A DNA stretch of 42,158 bases from Prochlorococcus sp. AG-402-K10 (GTDB lineage: Bacteria > Cyanobacteriota > Cyanobacteriia > PCC-6307 > Cyanobiaceae), in NCBI GenBank assembly GCA_003216835.1, contig QCIF01000011.1, forward strand, positions 1 through 42,158, written 5' to 3'. The position numbers and the translations under genes were made by a program. The notes below the pieces were generated by a model. It did no database searches, was not told where the DNA came from, and saw only the letters and a list, made by a program, of their open reading frames with translations. Position 1 is the stretch's first letter. Each line of letters opens with the position of its first letter. Below, in pieces: positions 17,872 to 27,433 of this stretch.

Positions 17872-18783
17872 CTACACTTCTTCCTCATAACCAAACTCAA
17901 TTAATCTTGATTCTTTTTTGCGCCAATTGGGAACAACTTTCACAAACAACTCCAAATGGACTGGAGCATCAATTAATTTTGAAATATTTGATCTTGCTGA
18001 CTGACCAATAATTTTTAACATTGATCCTTTTTTTCCAATTATAATACCTTTTTGACTTGTCCTTTCCACAATAATAGTAGCCAAAATAGCTGTAAAACTT
18101 TTGCCATTTTTTCTTTTCATTGCATCTATCTTTTCTATTTTTACTGCAACGCTATGAGGGACTTCTTCTCTTGTATTTCTTAATACTTGCTCTCTAACTA
18201 AATCTGATAATAAAGTTTCTAACGGTTGGTCACATATTGTATCCTCTTCATAGAGTTTTGGACCCTCTGGAAGAAAAGTAAACACCATATCAAGCAATTG
18301 CGTACATCCTTCTCCTTCAGAAGCACTTACAATTTGAAAATTTTTATTTTTGCCCAAAAATCTTCTATATTGCTCTAAACGCAAATTCTTGAATTCGCTT
18401 GCTACTAAATCCCATTTATTTAATGCCACAATAAACTCGGTATGACTCGCTTCTAAAAAGTCTTTTATATATTTATCGCCTCTACCAGGATCTTCACTTG
18501 AATCAAGGACAAAAATAACTATATCAACTCCATTTATTGCAGCTTTTGCATTTTTAACTAATATTTCCCCCAACCGATGATGAGGTTTATGTACACCAGG
18601 CGTATCTACAAAAATTATTTGTCCATTTTTTGTAGTCAGTATTCCTTTTAATTTTTTTCTAGTAGTCTGAGCAATTGGAGAAGTAATTGTTATTTTTTCT
18701 CCAATCAAATTATTTATTAAAGTAGATTTACCTACATTCGGTCTTCCTAATAAAGTTACAAAACCAGATCTATAATTATCCAA
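17872..18783 (-). CDS. era: GTPase Era
   Basis: Ribosome-associated GTPase for 16S rRNA maturation and 30S assembly. The 303 residues show G1 GRPNVGKST (about 13-21), G3 DTPG, G4 NKWD and a C-terminal KH RNA-binding domain with IIIGKKGSMLKIIG (about 245). The start is TTG at 18783; an in-frame TAA lies 9 bases upstream and no ATG fits, and the resulting start DNYRSGFVTLLG is normal for the family. It is the first gene of the era, trmD-ispF, TIGR03792-like, larB operon. Confidence 0.96.
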   Translation of the reverse strand: MDNYRSGFVTLLGRPNVGKSTLINNLIGEKITITSPIAQTTRKKLKGILTTKNGQIIFVDTPGVHKPHHRLGEILVKNAKAAINGVDIVIFVLDSSEDPGRGDKYIKDFLEASHTEFIVALNKWDLVASEFKNLRLEQYRRFLGKNKNFQIVSASEGEGCTQLLDMVFTFLPEGPKLYEEDTICDQPLETLLSDLVREQVLRNTREEVPHSVAVKIEKIDAMKRKNGKSFTAILATIIVERTSQKGIIIGKKGSMLKIIGQSARSNISKLIDAPVHLELFVKVVPNWRKKESRLIEFGYEEEV

Positions 18784-18821
18784 AGACTTTTAATGAATCC
18801 ATAATAAAATTCTGATCACAA

Positions 18822-19349
18822 ATGAAAGAAAAAACCATAAACTTAAAAGAAGCTTCTTTTACTCAAGCAATAAATATTTCAGCCCTATGGTGTAAAGAAT
18901 GGGGAGAAGATCTTCTTAGTGATGAAGTTTTAGCAGATAGGATCTCAGAACTTATTAAAACAAAAAATGGACTAAGAGGGTTTTTTGCATACTCTTTATC
19001 TGATAGAGATTGTTATTTGTTAGATAAACTTCCTTCATCAATCATTTTCATGCTCACTGAAGGAGGGGAAGAGGTAGTAGAAATTGTAGTTAAAAATCTA
19101 TTAATGAGTTCTGCTCAAATTATTTTTCATCAAAGAGAAAATAATATTGAATACAAGATTACATCAGAAAATATATCAGAGAGGTGTAAGGATATTTTGC
19201 GTGTCTTAGAGACAAAGTTAGTTACAAAAACTATTAATAAAATTGTTAAGGACTTAGATAATATGGGGAATAGCTTTGATAATTCAATAAAATATGATTA
19301 CCAGCAAAAGGAATTTATTAAGCAACAAATTTTTGATATTGCCCAATAA
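18822..19349 (+). CDS. Conserved-looking hypothetical protein
   Basis: A 175-residue soluble protein, divergent from era, that I do not assign to a family. It starts MKEKTINLKEASFTQ; a hydrophobic stretch FFAYSLSDRDCYLLDKLP lies near 54-71 and a mixed helical C-terminal half follows (ISERCKDILRVLETKLVTK). It has no signal peptide and no transmembrane segment. It may be a picocyanobacterial core protein because it sits among housekeeping genes, but that is only a guess. It ends one base before a clear terminator hairpin. Confidence 0.75.
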   Translation: MKEKTINLKEASFTQAINISALWCKEWGEDLLSDEVLADRISELIKTKNGLRGFFAYSLSDRDCYLLDKLPSSIIFMLTEGGEEVVEIVVKNLLMSSAQIIFHQRENNIEYKITSENISERCKDILRVLETKLVTKTINKIVKDLDNMGNSFDNSIKYDYQQKEFIKQQIFDIAQ

Positions 19350-19350
19350 A

Positions 19351-19376
19351 AAAGCGTAGAAATAAATCTACGCTTT
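19351..19376. terminator. Bidirectional rho-independent-like terminator
   Basis: A perfect 10-base inverted repeat, AAAGCGTAGA and TCTACGCTTT, with a 6-base AT loop, flanked by A and T runs. It lies between the stop of the 175-residue gene and that of the convergent BI-1 gene, so it can serve both. It is the clearest hairpin terminator in the window. Confidence 0.8.
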
Positions 19377-19398
19377 AGAAGAAAAATAAACTAATACT

Positions 19399-20136
19399 TT
19401 AATCTCTTCTTCCTCCTCCTTGAAGAGCAATCATAAGTCTTAGGATAAATACAAATAAGTTTATATAAGTAAGATACATCCCCAAAGCTCCAGCTAAATA
19501 TTGATCATCATTGTATCTTCTAGGCATGGTGTAAAAGTCAACAAAAGACATTGCCACAAATAGAACTGTTCCAAATCCTGCGATTATAAGTTCAAGACCT
19601 GATCCTCCAAATACTCCTGGAGCAAAGAATCCACCAATTAACTGCACAAACATTGCTATTAGAAGTCCTATTAAGCCAAGACCTACTACACCACTAAGAG
19701 CCTGTCCAACACTATCACTCATTCTTTGTCCAGTGTAGGAAGCAATTACAAAAGTAATTCCAGTAGCTAAAGCAGCTGTTCCAACGGAACCAATTCCAAT
19801 AGTTCCTATTGCCAATGCGACTATTCCACTTAAAGTAAATCCAGTTAGTAAACTAAAGCCTGTCAGAAGAGGAAGAGCTTTTGCATTATTAGCATTGTTA
19901 GCAGCACTTGTTGCTACGAAAAACAGAACCAATTCCGCTATTAAAGCAACTATAGATAGAGGTTGAAATAATGAAGGATTGGTCGCTATGAGTGATACGC
20001 CTGCTAATACACCTAAGGAAGTTAGGACCATCCCTCCTCCTACATATGGGAGAGCTTTTTGTACAACATTTGGTCCAACTATTGAACTGGCTTGAGCATC
20101 GCGAATAGCTTGATTAAAATTACTACTTGCTGGCAT
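19399..20136 (-). CDS. Bax inhibitor-1/YccA family membrane protein
   Basis: A 245-residue protein with about seven hydrophobic helices starting near residue 28 (YVGGGMVLTSLGVLAG). The N-terminal segment SNFNQAIRDAQASS and a loop MSFVDFYTMPRRYNDDQYLAGALGMYLTYINL (partly recognised) with a C-terminal Leu-rich helix match the BI-1 (UPF0005) family. These proteins act as membrane leak channels or regulators; the cyanobacterial role is unknown. ATG at 20136. It is 73 bases downstream of the phoH-like gene. Confidence 0.9.
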   Translation of the reverse strand: MPASSNFNQAIRDAQASSIVGPNVVQKALPYVGGGMVLTSLGVLAGVSLIATNPSLFQPLSIVALIAELVLFFVATSAANNANNAKALPLLTGFSLLTGFTLSGIVALAIGTIGIGSVGTAALATGITFVIASYTGQRMSDSVGQALSGVVGLGLIGLLIAMFVQLIGGFFAPGVFGGSGLELIIAGFGTVLFVAMSFVDFYTMPRRYNDDQYLAGALGMYLTYINLFVFILRLMIALQGGGRRD

Positions 20137-20209
20137 TTTTATCCATTTGAACTAATTTTATTCTACCTAATTTTTTATATTTCAGTGTACGGATCACCCA
20201 AATTATATT

Positions 20210-21166
20210 TTATTTATAAGCTTCAATTATTTTCTGAACTAAAGGGTGACGAACAACATCTTCAACAGTTAAATAACAAAACTTTATTCCTTTAGTTTGT
20301 TGGAAAATTTTTGATGCCTCAACAAGACCACTGATCTGTTGGTTTTTTAAATCAATTTGAGTAATATCTCCATTTACTACCATTTTTGATCTTTCTCCTA
20401 ACCTAGTTAAAAACATTCTCATTTGAGAAGTAGTAGTGTTTTGAGCTTCATCTAAAATAACTAAAGAGTTATCTAATGTTCTTCCTCTCATAAAAGCTAA
20501 TGGAGCAACTTCAATAATTCCTTTATCAATTAATGAATTTGTTTTATCGAATCCAAAAATACTATGAAGAGAATCAAATAAAGGTTTCAAATATGGATCT
20601 ACTTTTTGCTGCAAATCGCCAGGTAAGAATCCCAAATTTTCACCAGCTTCTACCGCTGGTCTGGTTAGAACAATTTTTTCTATTTTTTTCTCGTTTAATA
20701 ATCTTGCCGCACAAACAGTTGCCAAAAAGGTTTTACCTGTACCAGCTGGGCCAATCGCAAAGGTTAAGTCAAAGTTCTCAATTGACTCAACATATTCTTT
20801 TTGCCTTATAGTTCTGGGTCGTAAAAATCTTCCTTCTTTGGAGCGAGCAAGAACCTTTTTACCGAGTTCAGCATGCGAAGATGATTCTCCCATATTTAAG
20901 GAACTAAAAGCAGCATTAAGATCTACTTCAGGGACTTCTAACCCTTGTTCCCATATAGGCCTTGTTAATTCTACCAATGCCGATGCTCTCTCAAGCTTAG
21001 GTATAACCCCATTCATTTCTAGTTGTAAACCTCTAATAGTCAAGGATACCCCAGTCAGAGATTCAAACTTTTTCAAGAAATCATTTCCAGGACCAGATAG
21101 TGCCGTTGCAGCATCAGGGCTAGGTAAATCAATAATGAAGTGACCAGTTTTGGAAACTTCTTTCAT
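20210..21166 (-). CDS. phoH: PhoH-family ATPase
   Basis: A cytoplasmic P-loop ATPase of the PhoH/PhoL family; it is implicated in RNA metabolism and ribosome-related tasks, and the name's phosphate link is not general. The 318 residues include an N-terminal KH-like part (SLTIRGLQLEMNG), Walker A IGPAGTGKTFLA (about 138), the LTRPAVEAGENLGFLPGDL segment and the Walker B-like VILDEAQNTTTSQM. It lies upstream of rpsP and ffh, in an order common in cyanobacteria and fitting a role near translation. Start ATG at 21166. Confidence 0.93.
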   Translation of the reverse strand: MKEVSKTGHFIIDLPSPDAATALSGPGNDFLKKFESLTGVSLTIRGLQLEMNGVIPKLERASALVELTRPIWEQGLEVPEVDLNAAFSSLNMGESSSHAELGKKVLARSKEGRFLRPRTIRQKEYVESIENFDLTFAIGPAGTGKTFLATVCAARLLNEKKIEKIVLTRPAVEAGENLGFLPGDLQQKVDPYLKPLFDSLHSIFGFDKTNSLIDKGIIEVAPLAFMRGRTLDNSLVILDEAQNTTTSQMRMFLTRLGERSKMVVNGDITQIDLKNQQISGLVEASKIFQQTKGIKFCYLTVEDVVRHPLVQKIIEAYK

Positions 21167-21202
21167 TTAATTTTTGGATATAAAAATAACTTTAACAAAC
21201 AA

Positions 21203-21547
21203 TTAGCTTTCCGCTTGATTACTATCGATTTCTTTATCTTTATCTTTGGACTTTGAAATTTTTTCTTTTTCCAACTTAGCCTTTCCTATAGCAATAGAAG
21301 GTCTCTCTTTTTTTTCTAATAATCCTCCCTTCTCCAATAAAGTTCTAACCACATCAGTTGGCTGAGCACCTTGAGATAGCCTGATTCTTAATGCATCGGT
21401 ATCAAGCCTCGTTTCTTTAGTTCTTGGATTGTAAAAACCTAATTCTTGAAGAGGCCTACCATCTCTTCTCGAAGTACTATTGCATGCAATAATTCTGAAA
21501 CTTGCTTCTTTTTTCTTTCCAAAGCGCTTAAGGCGCAATTTAATCAT
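21203..21547 (-). CDS. rpsP: 30S ribosomal protein S16
   Basis: A small-subunit ribosomal protein that stabilises 16S rRNA folding. The 114 residues begin [19 protein letters not shown] and contain [17 protein letters not shown], both diagnostic. The C-terminal tail (after about residue 85) is a charged Lys/Ser/Asp extension. It is 54 bases downstream of ffh, with phoH following, so ffh-rpsP-phoH is probably one transcript. Confidence 0.97.
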   Translation of the reverse strand: MIKLRLKRFGKKKEASFRIIACNSTSRRDGRPLQELGFYNPRTKETRLDTDALRIRLSQGAQPTDVVRTLLEKGGLLEKKERPSIAIGKAKLEKEKISKSKDKDKEIDSNQAES

Positions 21548-21601
21548 TTTTAATTAATGCGTTTTTTTTAATAATATCATTTAAAGGTAAATATTTAGAC
21601 A

Positions 21602-23026
21602 CTATAAATCTGCAAAACCTTTTTTCTTTTTATTAGATTTTTGTTTTTTAGATGATCTATTAGTGTTACCTCCTCCCATTCCTGGCATTCCTCCCATTCC
21701 TGGCATTCCTCCCATTCCTGGCATTCCTCCATTCGACATTTGTTTCATAAAACCCCTCATTCTTTGAAAATCAGAGAGGACTTTATCTACATCTTTTGCT
21801 TGATATCCACTACCTTGAGCGATTCTTTGTCTTCTTGATGGCTGTGCAGCAAGAAGTTCAGGCTTTTTTTTCTCTTCTGTTGTCATTGATGAGATCATAG
21901 ATTCAATTTTTTTAAGTTGATCTTCACCACTTTTTATCATGCCATCATCAATTTTGTTCATACCAGGGATTAATTTTATTAATCCTCCAAGCGATCCCAT
22001 TCTTTTAATCAATCTCATTTGCTTAACAAAATCGTTAAAGTCAAAAGTTGCTTCTTGAAGTTTCTTTTGCATCAGCTCTGCATCAGCGAGTTCAACTTCT
22101 TTTTGAGCCTTTTCAACAAGTGTTAAAACATCACCCATCCCTAAAATTCTGCTTGCCATTCTCTCTGGATGGAATGGCTGTAATGCCTCAATTTTTTCTC
22201 CAGTTCCAATAAATTTTATTGGTTTTCCACTTATCTTTCTTATTGAGAGTGCAGCTCCACCTCTTGAATCTCCATCCAACTTAGTTAAAATTGCACCCGT
22301 TATTCCAACTTTTTCATGGAATGATTTCGTCAAATCAGCCGCTTCTTGTCCAATCATTGAATCTACGACTAATAAGACTTCATCCGGCTTCGTAACTTCT
22401 TTAATACGGACCATTTCACTCATCATTGATTCATCTATTTGTAATCTTCCTGCCGTGTCAACAATTACTGTATCTAAATTATTTGAATTAGCATAATCCA
22501 AGGCATCCTTTGCTATTTCTTCAGGCTTACTATTTTTTTCTTTGGCTGAGAAAACCTCAAGATCATGCTGATTCCCAAGTGTTTTAAGTTGTTCTACAGC
22601 TGCTGGCCTGTAAATATCAGCTGCTACTAATAAAACTTTTTGTTTTTTTTCCTTCAAATAAAGGCCTAATTTACCGGTTGCTGTTGTTTTCCCAGCCCCT
22701 TGCAAACCTGCCATCAAAATAACATTTATAGATGCTTCATTTTCATTTAATGGGGCATTCTCATTTCCCATAATGTTTATTAGTTCTTTATTAACTACCT
22801 CTATAAATTTCTGCCCAGGATTCACACCTCTCACTACTTCTTCTCCAATAGCTTTATCTTTTACATCTGAAATAAAATCTTTTACTACAGATAAACTAAC
22901 ATCTGCGTCTAATAATGCTTTTTTAACTTGCTTTAAAGCATCATTAATATTATTTTCACTAATTTTAGCTTCACCTCTTAAACCCTTTACTGCGTCTTCA
23001 AAGCGGGAAGAGAGTTCATCAAACAT
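21602..23026 (-). CDS. ffh: Signal recognition particle protein Ffh
   Basis: GTPase and signal-sequence-binding subunit of SRP, which targets membrane proteins. I start at ATG 23026 (MFDELSSRFEDAVKGLRG), not the TTG six bases upstream. The NG domain shows GLQGAGKTTATGKL, DTAGR and TKLDGDSRGGAALS. The Met-rich M domain follows (residues about 300-440). The tail has an unusual tandem GMPGMG repeat and then a lysine-rich end KKKKGFADL. Length is about 474. It lies upstream of rpsP and 50 bases downstream of ftn2. Confidence 0.96.
   Translation of the reverse strand: MFDELSSRFEDAVKGLRGEAKISENNINDALKQVKKALLDADVSLSVVKDFISDVKDKAIGEEVVRGVNPGQKFIEVVNKELINIMGNENAPLNENEASINVILMAGLQGAGKTTATGKLGLYLKEKKQKVLLVAADIYRPAAVEQLKTLGNQHDLEVFSAKEKNSKPEEIAKDALDYANSNNLDTVIVDTAGRLQIDESMMSEMVRIKEVTKPDEVLLVVDSMIGQEAADLTKSFHEKVGITGAILTKLDGDSRGGAALSIRKISGKPIKFIGTGEKIEALQPFHPERMASRILGMGDVLTLVEKAQKEVELADAELMQKKLQEATFDFNDFVKQMRLIKRMGSLGGLIKLIPGMNKIDDGMIKSGEDQLKKIESMISSMTTEEKKKPELLAAQPSRRQRIAQGSGYQAKDVDKVLSDFQRMRGFMKQMSNGGMPGMGGMPGMGGMPGMGGGNTNRSSKKQKSNKKKKGFADL
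21673..21726 (-). repeat. Three tandem 18-base repeats in ffh
   Basis: Three exact copies of an 18-base unit, reading CTCCCATTCCTGGCATTC on the plus strand, encode the repeated hexapeptide GMPGMG near the Ffh C-terminus. A further partial unit follows. This kind of exact short repeat can change copy number by slippage, so its length may vary between strains. Confidence 0.9.
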
Positions 23027-23075
23027 TATCAACTATAATTTCTTTATTCATTATAGTTGATACTGAAATTGATAA

Positions 23076-25163
23076 CTAAACACCACTTATATAATCAACT
23101 AATTTCCAAGACTTATTAGAGACTCCCAATATATATTTAACTTTTAAAAAAGGAGTAAAACTTGTTTCATTAATCAAATCTCCATTTGTTTTAAATATTT
23201 TTTCTGTATATTTCAATTCAACGGATACTGCTATCCTAGAGGCAGTTTGACTTAATAGTTCAATTTTTTCAATATTAGTATTGATATTTTTATATATACC
23301 TTTTTTGATATCATCTTGCCTTTCCTTTGTTAATCTACTAATTAGATTATTTTGGACTATTTTCGAAATGTCTATTTCACTTTTACCAGCTAAAAAATTA
23401 GCTTTTTGATAAAGCCAAGTATTAATTAAATATTTTATTTGTTCTAAAGAAGGTGACGGAGCAGTAAGTCTTTGAACTGGGAAAGAGTTATTATAAGTTT
23501 TTTCTGAAAAACCAATTCTCGATTTATCTTGGGAGTTTTTGTTTCCTTCTTTTATTAAATCTTTTTTAAATATATTTGCGTCTTGATTTTTTATTATAGA
23601 GTTATCAATTTTTACTTTATCTTCAATTGGTTTTTTAAAATTATTTCTTAAAACTCCCACCCCTATACCAAAACTAAATACAATCAAAAACGCATAAAAG
23701 TAAATTAAATAGGGAGAAATATCAGAAATTCGATTATTTTCTCTAAAAATAAATTTTAATTCAGCAATCTTTTCTTTTGCATAGTTATATAAGTCTATCG
23801 ATTTCTTTGTAATGATTTTTTCAGAATTAGTCCTTTCTTCAGTAATTTGTTCATCATCTCCTCTAAATCCTCCTGGCAATGGTAATTTACCTTCTTCAAG
23901 ATTATCAACATTAATTTCAGACTCTTTAATCAATTCTTTCGAATCAAATTTTGGTTGATACTGAAGTTTTGCTTTTATTGTTAATCTATTTGATTTTTTT
24001 TCTAATTTTTCTATAAATTCTTGTATTTCTCTATCTTCAAACCAAGAATCTAAATCAATAGAATTAATGTCAATATCTCTATAACCTACCAAAACATCAT
24101 TTTCCAACCAATTTTTACAAAAAATACAGATTGCCTCTAATTTTTCTCCAGGATAACTATTTAACCAATCAATCAATTTTTCATCAGAACTACTTAAAAA
24201 TCTTGCTAAGGATTGCTCAACATCTGCTAAAAGCAAATCAAGACAACCTATTAATGGCATTGAGTCTAGTCCTGCATAATTTAGTCTCTTTAATATTTTT
24301 CTTGCCTCCAATAACTTTTCTGGTTTTCTCCTTGAAAAGCCAATTGCTGTTAAAGATAGAAAAGCCAAAAATCCTGCTTCTATAGAACCTCTTTTTTGTA
24401 AATTTAAAAATAAATCTATTTGCTCCTGAACTGTCAAGAATGGCTTGATTTGCTGAAAAAAAACTTCAAATTCCTGTTGATTAAGGTAATTAATATATTC
24501 AGATTTATTTTTCCCTTCCAATCCACCTCTTTTTATTATTAAGTTTTCCAGCATACTCAAACCTTTTTTATGAGACTCATAGTCATTTAAATCTTTGCTC
24601 AATAAATCAAGGATCCTATATGGTAGGAGCGAAGCTAAGTCTTCCTCAAGATTTTTCCTTAATTCTCCAAGTTTTCCCATCCTTTGAAGAACTTGTATCC
24701 CATCTTGTAAAAAATCTGCTGAATTCGAATAAAATCTTTTGTCTTGTTCTTGAATTGCAGCATCTCTAGCGGATAAAGCAGCTAACAAGGTTAAATCTGC
24801 CTCTCTACTACTACCTAACGCTGGAGTTTGAGGGGGCTGCAATGCTTTTCTAGTAATTCTAAATGCTTCTTTTGGTGATCCTGATTCCCAAAGGAGAATT
24901 AATCCGGCAACTTCTCTATTAGAAGACAACTCTAAACCTGAAGCTCCATTAAGTAATTGATTTTCATATTCTCTTCTACTATCAATATCTGTTAATAAAT
25001 CTGCAGTAAGACGAAGCAACTCAGCTCTTTGACTTAAAACCTCGTATGTAAATCCTTCATCAGGAGTTTTATCTAAACGTAATTGAAAGGCCCTTAATAT
25101 TTCCTCAGAGGTTGCAGAAGGGCTTACACCTATTAAACGAAAATGATCTAATGGAAGTTCCAA
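23076..25163 (-). CDS. ftn2: Cell division protein Ftn2 (ZipN/ARC6 family)
   Basis: Membrane-anchored divisome assembly protein of cyanobacteria and plastids that tethers FtsZ. The 695 residues start with a J-like region LDHFRLIGVSPSATSEEILRAF (partly quoted), followed by a long helical middle of TPR-like segments. A single membrane segment near 480-500 (YLIYFYAFLIVFSFGIGVG) precedes an extracytoplasmic C-terminal DUF4101 domain (LEQIKYLINTWLYQKANF to WKLVDYISG). The start is TTG 25163; an in-frame stop lies 12 bases upstream. It precedes ffh on the same strand. Confidence 0.93.
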   Translation of the reverse strand: MELPLDHFRLIGVSPSATSEEILRAFQLRLDKTPDEGFTYEVLSQRAELLRLTADLLTDIDSRREYENQLLNGASGLELSSNREVAGLILLWESGSPKEAFRITRKALQPPQTPALGSSREADLTLLAALSARDAAIQEQDKRFYSNSADFLQDGIQVLQRMGKLGELRKNLEEDLASLLPYRILDLLSKDLNDYESHKKGLSMLENLIIKRGGLEGKNKSEYINYLNQQEFEVFFQQIKPFLTVQEQIDLFLNLQKRGSIEAGFLAFLSLTAIGFSRRKPEKLLEARKILKRLNYAGLDSMPLIGCLDLLLADVEQSLARFLSSSDEKLIDWLNSYPGEKLEAICIFCKNWLENDVLVGYRDIDINSIDLDSWFEDREIQEFIEKLEKKSNRLTIKAKLQYQPKFDSKELIKESEINVDNLEEGKLPLPGGFRGDDEQITEERTNSEKIITKKSIDLYNYAKEKIAELKFIFRENNRISDISPYLIYFYAFLIVFSFGIGVGVLRNNFKKPIEDKVKIDNSIIKNQDANIFKKDLIKEGNKNSQDKSRIGFSEKTYNNSFPVQRLTAPSPSLEQIKYLINTWLYQKANFLAGKSEIDISKIVQNNLISRLTKERQDDIKKGIYKNINTNIEKIELLSQTASRIAVSVELKYTEKIFKTNGDLINETSFTPFLKVKYILGVSNKSWKLVDYISGV

Positions 25164-25311
25164 ACAAATATCCTATTAAAAAACCCTAGATAAAGTTTAT
25201 CAATTTATAAATTTTTTTCATAAGGTCTTACAGACTTTTAAAAAAAAAACATGAAAATCGTCCATTGAAGCTTAGAATGTTAACAAATCAAAACTTCATT
25301 AAGGTATTTTC

Positions 25312-26349
25312 TTGGAAACACACGTAGAGAGAATTTCAAATCTTCAAGACTTAAAAAAAGCGAAGTTAGATCGTGAAACTGGATTGTTTCTTTATAAAGA
25401 CATGACACTAGGTCGAAGATTCGAAGATAAATGTGCTGAAATGTACTACCGAGGCAAGATGTTTGGTTTTGTACATCTTTATAACGGCCAAGAGGCTATC
25501 AGTACTGGTGTAATTGGCGCAATGAAAAAGAAACATGATTGGTTTTGTAGTACATATCGTGACCATGTGCATGCGCTCAGTGCAGGAGTTCCATCTTTTG
25601 AAGTAATGAGCGAATTATTTGGGAAGGCTACAGGATGTAGTAAGGGTAGAGGTGGCTCTATGCATTTGTTTTCAAAAGAGCATCATTTACTCGGAGGATA
25701 TGCTTTTATTGGAGAAGGAATTCCAGTCGCCTTAGGTGCAGCTTTTTCCAGCAAATATAAAAAAGAAGTCGCGGGCGATCTTCAGAGTGATTCTGTAACA
25801 GCTGCATTTTTTGGAGATGGTACCTGTAATAATGGGCAGTTCTATGAATGTTTAAATATGGCTCAATTATGGAAATTACCAATAATTTTCGTAGTGGAGA
25901 ATAATAAATGGGCTATAGGTATGGCTCATGATAGAGCTACTAGCAGCCCAGAAATATGGAGGAAGGCAGCAGCATTTGGAATGCAGGGCGAAGAAGTAGA
26001 TGGGATGGATGTTTTAGCTGTAAGAGGAGCTGCTCAAAGAGCTATTAAAAGAGCTAGGGCAGGAGAAGGCCCAACTTTACTAGAATGCTTAACATATAGA
26101 TTTAGAGGGCATTCATTAGCAGATCCAGATGAATTAAGAGCTGAAGAAGAAAAAGAATTTTGGAATAAAAGAGATCCTATTAAAAAATTATCCAAACAAA
26201 TTATTGAGGGTAATTTTGCTAAAGAAGAAGAATTAAAAAGTATAGAAAAGAAAATTGATTTAGAGATTTCTGAATCAGTAAAGAATGCACTAGATGCGCC
26301 AGAACCACCATCTAACGAATTAACTAAATATATATGGTCTGAAGATTAG
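25312..26349 (+). CDS. pdhA: Pyruvate dehydrogenase E1 component, alpha subunit
   Basis: Thiamine-diphosphate enzyme subunit that decarboxylates pyruvate in the PDH complex. The 345 residues include [21 protein letters not shown] (partly quoted), [20 protein letters not shown] and the ThDP motif [19 protein letters not shown] to VENNKWAIG (GDG ... NN pattern), plus [11 protein letters not shown] with the phosphorylation-loop-like region. Start is TTG 25312; an in-frame TAA is 12 bases upstream and no ATG occurs before residue 31. pdhB is not nearby. It is convergent with the sigma factor gene, one base apart. lpdA (E3) lies at 35 kb. Confidence 0.96.
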   Translation: METHVERISNLQDLKKAKLDRETGLFLYKDMTLGRRFEDKCAEMYYRGKMFGFVHLYNGQEAISTGVIGAMKKKHDWFCSTYRDHVHALSAGVPSFEVMSELFGKATGCSKGRGGSMHLFSKEHHLLGGYAFIGEGIPVALGAAFSSKYKKEVAGDLQSDSVTAAFFGDGTCNNGQFYECLNMAQLWKLPIIFVVENNKWAIGMAHDRATSSPEIWRKAAAFGMQGEEVDGMDVLAVRGAAQRAIKRARAGEGPTLLECLTYRFRGHSLADPDELRAEEEKEFWNKRDPIKKLSKQIIEGNFAKEEELKSIEKKIDLEISESVKNALDAPEPPSNELTKYIWSED

Positions 26350-26350
26350 A

Positions 26351-27292
26351 TTAAATTCCACTTGGCAATTTTCTGGTCAAGTTTCTTAATTTTCTAAGAG
26401 CCTTAAGTTCAACCTGTCTTACTCTTTCTCTAGAAACTTCTAATAATCTTCCTATTTCCGCTAAGGTATGTCTTTCATTTCCATCTAATCCAAATCTCAA
26501 CTTCAGAACATGTTGTTCTTGTTCACTTAAATGACTTAACCACTTTCCTAATTGCTCTTGATGCATTTTTTGCTCAACCTGATCTAAAGGTTCCTCATTA
26601 TTACTATCTGCTATTAAATCACCCAAGAAACTACGTCCATCATCTCCATTTACAGGAGCATCCAAACTACTAGTAGATAAAGCTTGTCTTAAAACAGAAT
26701 CAAGTTCCTCTACATCAATATCCATCGCTTCAGCGATTTCAATTCTACTTGGCATTGCTCCTAGTTGATGAGCTAAATCTCTACTCACTTTCCTTATAGA
26801 GGCAAGCCTTTCACTTAAATGTACAGGTAAGCGAATAGTTCTAGATTGACAAGCAATTGCTCTAGTCATGCTTTGACGAATCCACCAAAATGCATATGTT
26901 GAGAACTTATAACCTCTTGTAGGATCAAACTTTTCAACGGCTCTTTCTAAACCCAATGATCCTTCTTGAACTAAATCTAAAAGTTCTAGTCCCTTCCCTT
27001 GATACTTCTTTGCAACACTAACAACTAATCTAAGATTAGCTTTCATCATTCTCTCTTTAGCTCTTCTGCCAATTTTTATAATTCTTTTTTGCTGAGTAGT
27101 GAATTCTTTTGTGTTTTCATTTAATTGACCATCCTCAGTGAGTAGCATCATTTTTTGAACCTGGTTACCCAATTCAATTTCTTCAGCAGGTGTTAATAAA
27201 GGGACACGTCCAATATTTGACAAATACCAACTAATCGGATCATTGCCTCTTCTTTTCTGAGGTTCAGTTGAAGCTGGTAATGATGAAACCAT
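26351..27292 (-). CDS. Group 2 RpoD-like RNA polymerase sigma factor
   Basis: A sigma-70 family factor. The 313 residues lack the long region 1.1 of the primary sigma, which suggests a non-essential group 2 factor. Visible parts: region 1.2 (DPISWYLSNIGRVPLLTPAEE), 2.1-2.4 (RLVVSVAKKYQGKGLELLDLVQEGSLGL; KFSTYAFWWIRQSMTRAI), region 3 (LPVHLSERLASIRKV) and 4.2 (HTLAEIGRLLEVSRERVRQVE). The number (sigB, sigC etc.) cannot be set without comparison. It follows pdhA tail-to-tail, with the 141-base gap upstream holding its promoter; this is the only sigma factor in the window. Confidence 0.93.
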   Translation of the reverse strand: MVSSLPASTEPQKRRGNDPISWYLSNIGRVPLLTPAEEIELGNQVQKMMLLTEDGQLNENTKEFTTQQKRIIKIGRRAKERMMKANLRLVVSVAKKYQGKGLELLDLVQEGSLGLERAVEKFDPTRGYKFSTYAFWWIRQSMTRAIACQSRTIRLPVHLSERLASIRKVSRDLAHQLGAMPSRIEIAEAMDIDVEELDSVLRQALSTSSLDAPVNGDDGRSFLGDLIADSNNEEPLDQVEQKMHQEQLGKWLSHLSEQEQHVLKLRFGLDGNERHTLAEIGRLLEVSRERVRQVELKALRKLRNLTRKLPSGI

Positions 27293-27433
27293 AATTTTTA
27301 CCTAAATGAGGTATTAAAACTTTCCTACACTTTTCGCAAAATAACCGATTATTTAATAGTCGCTTCAGATTTCACGTATAAATTGTATAGTTATGTGTTA
27401 AAAACTATAAAAAACAGCTAATAATTGTTTCTT

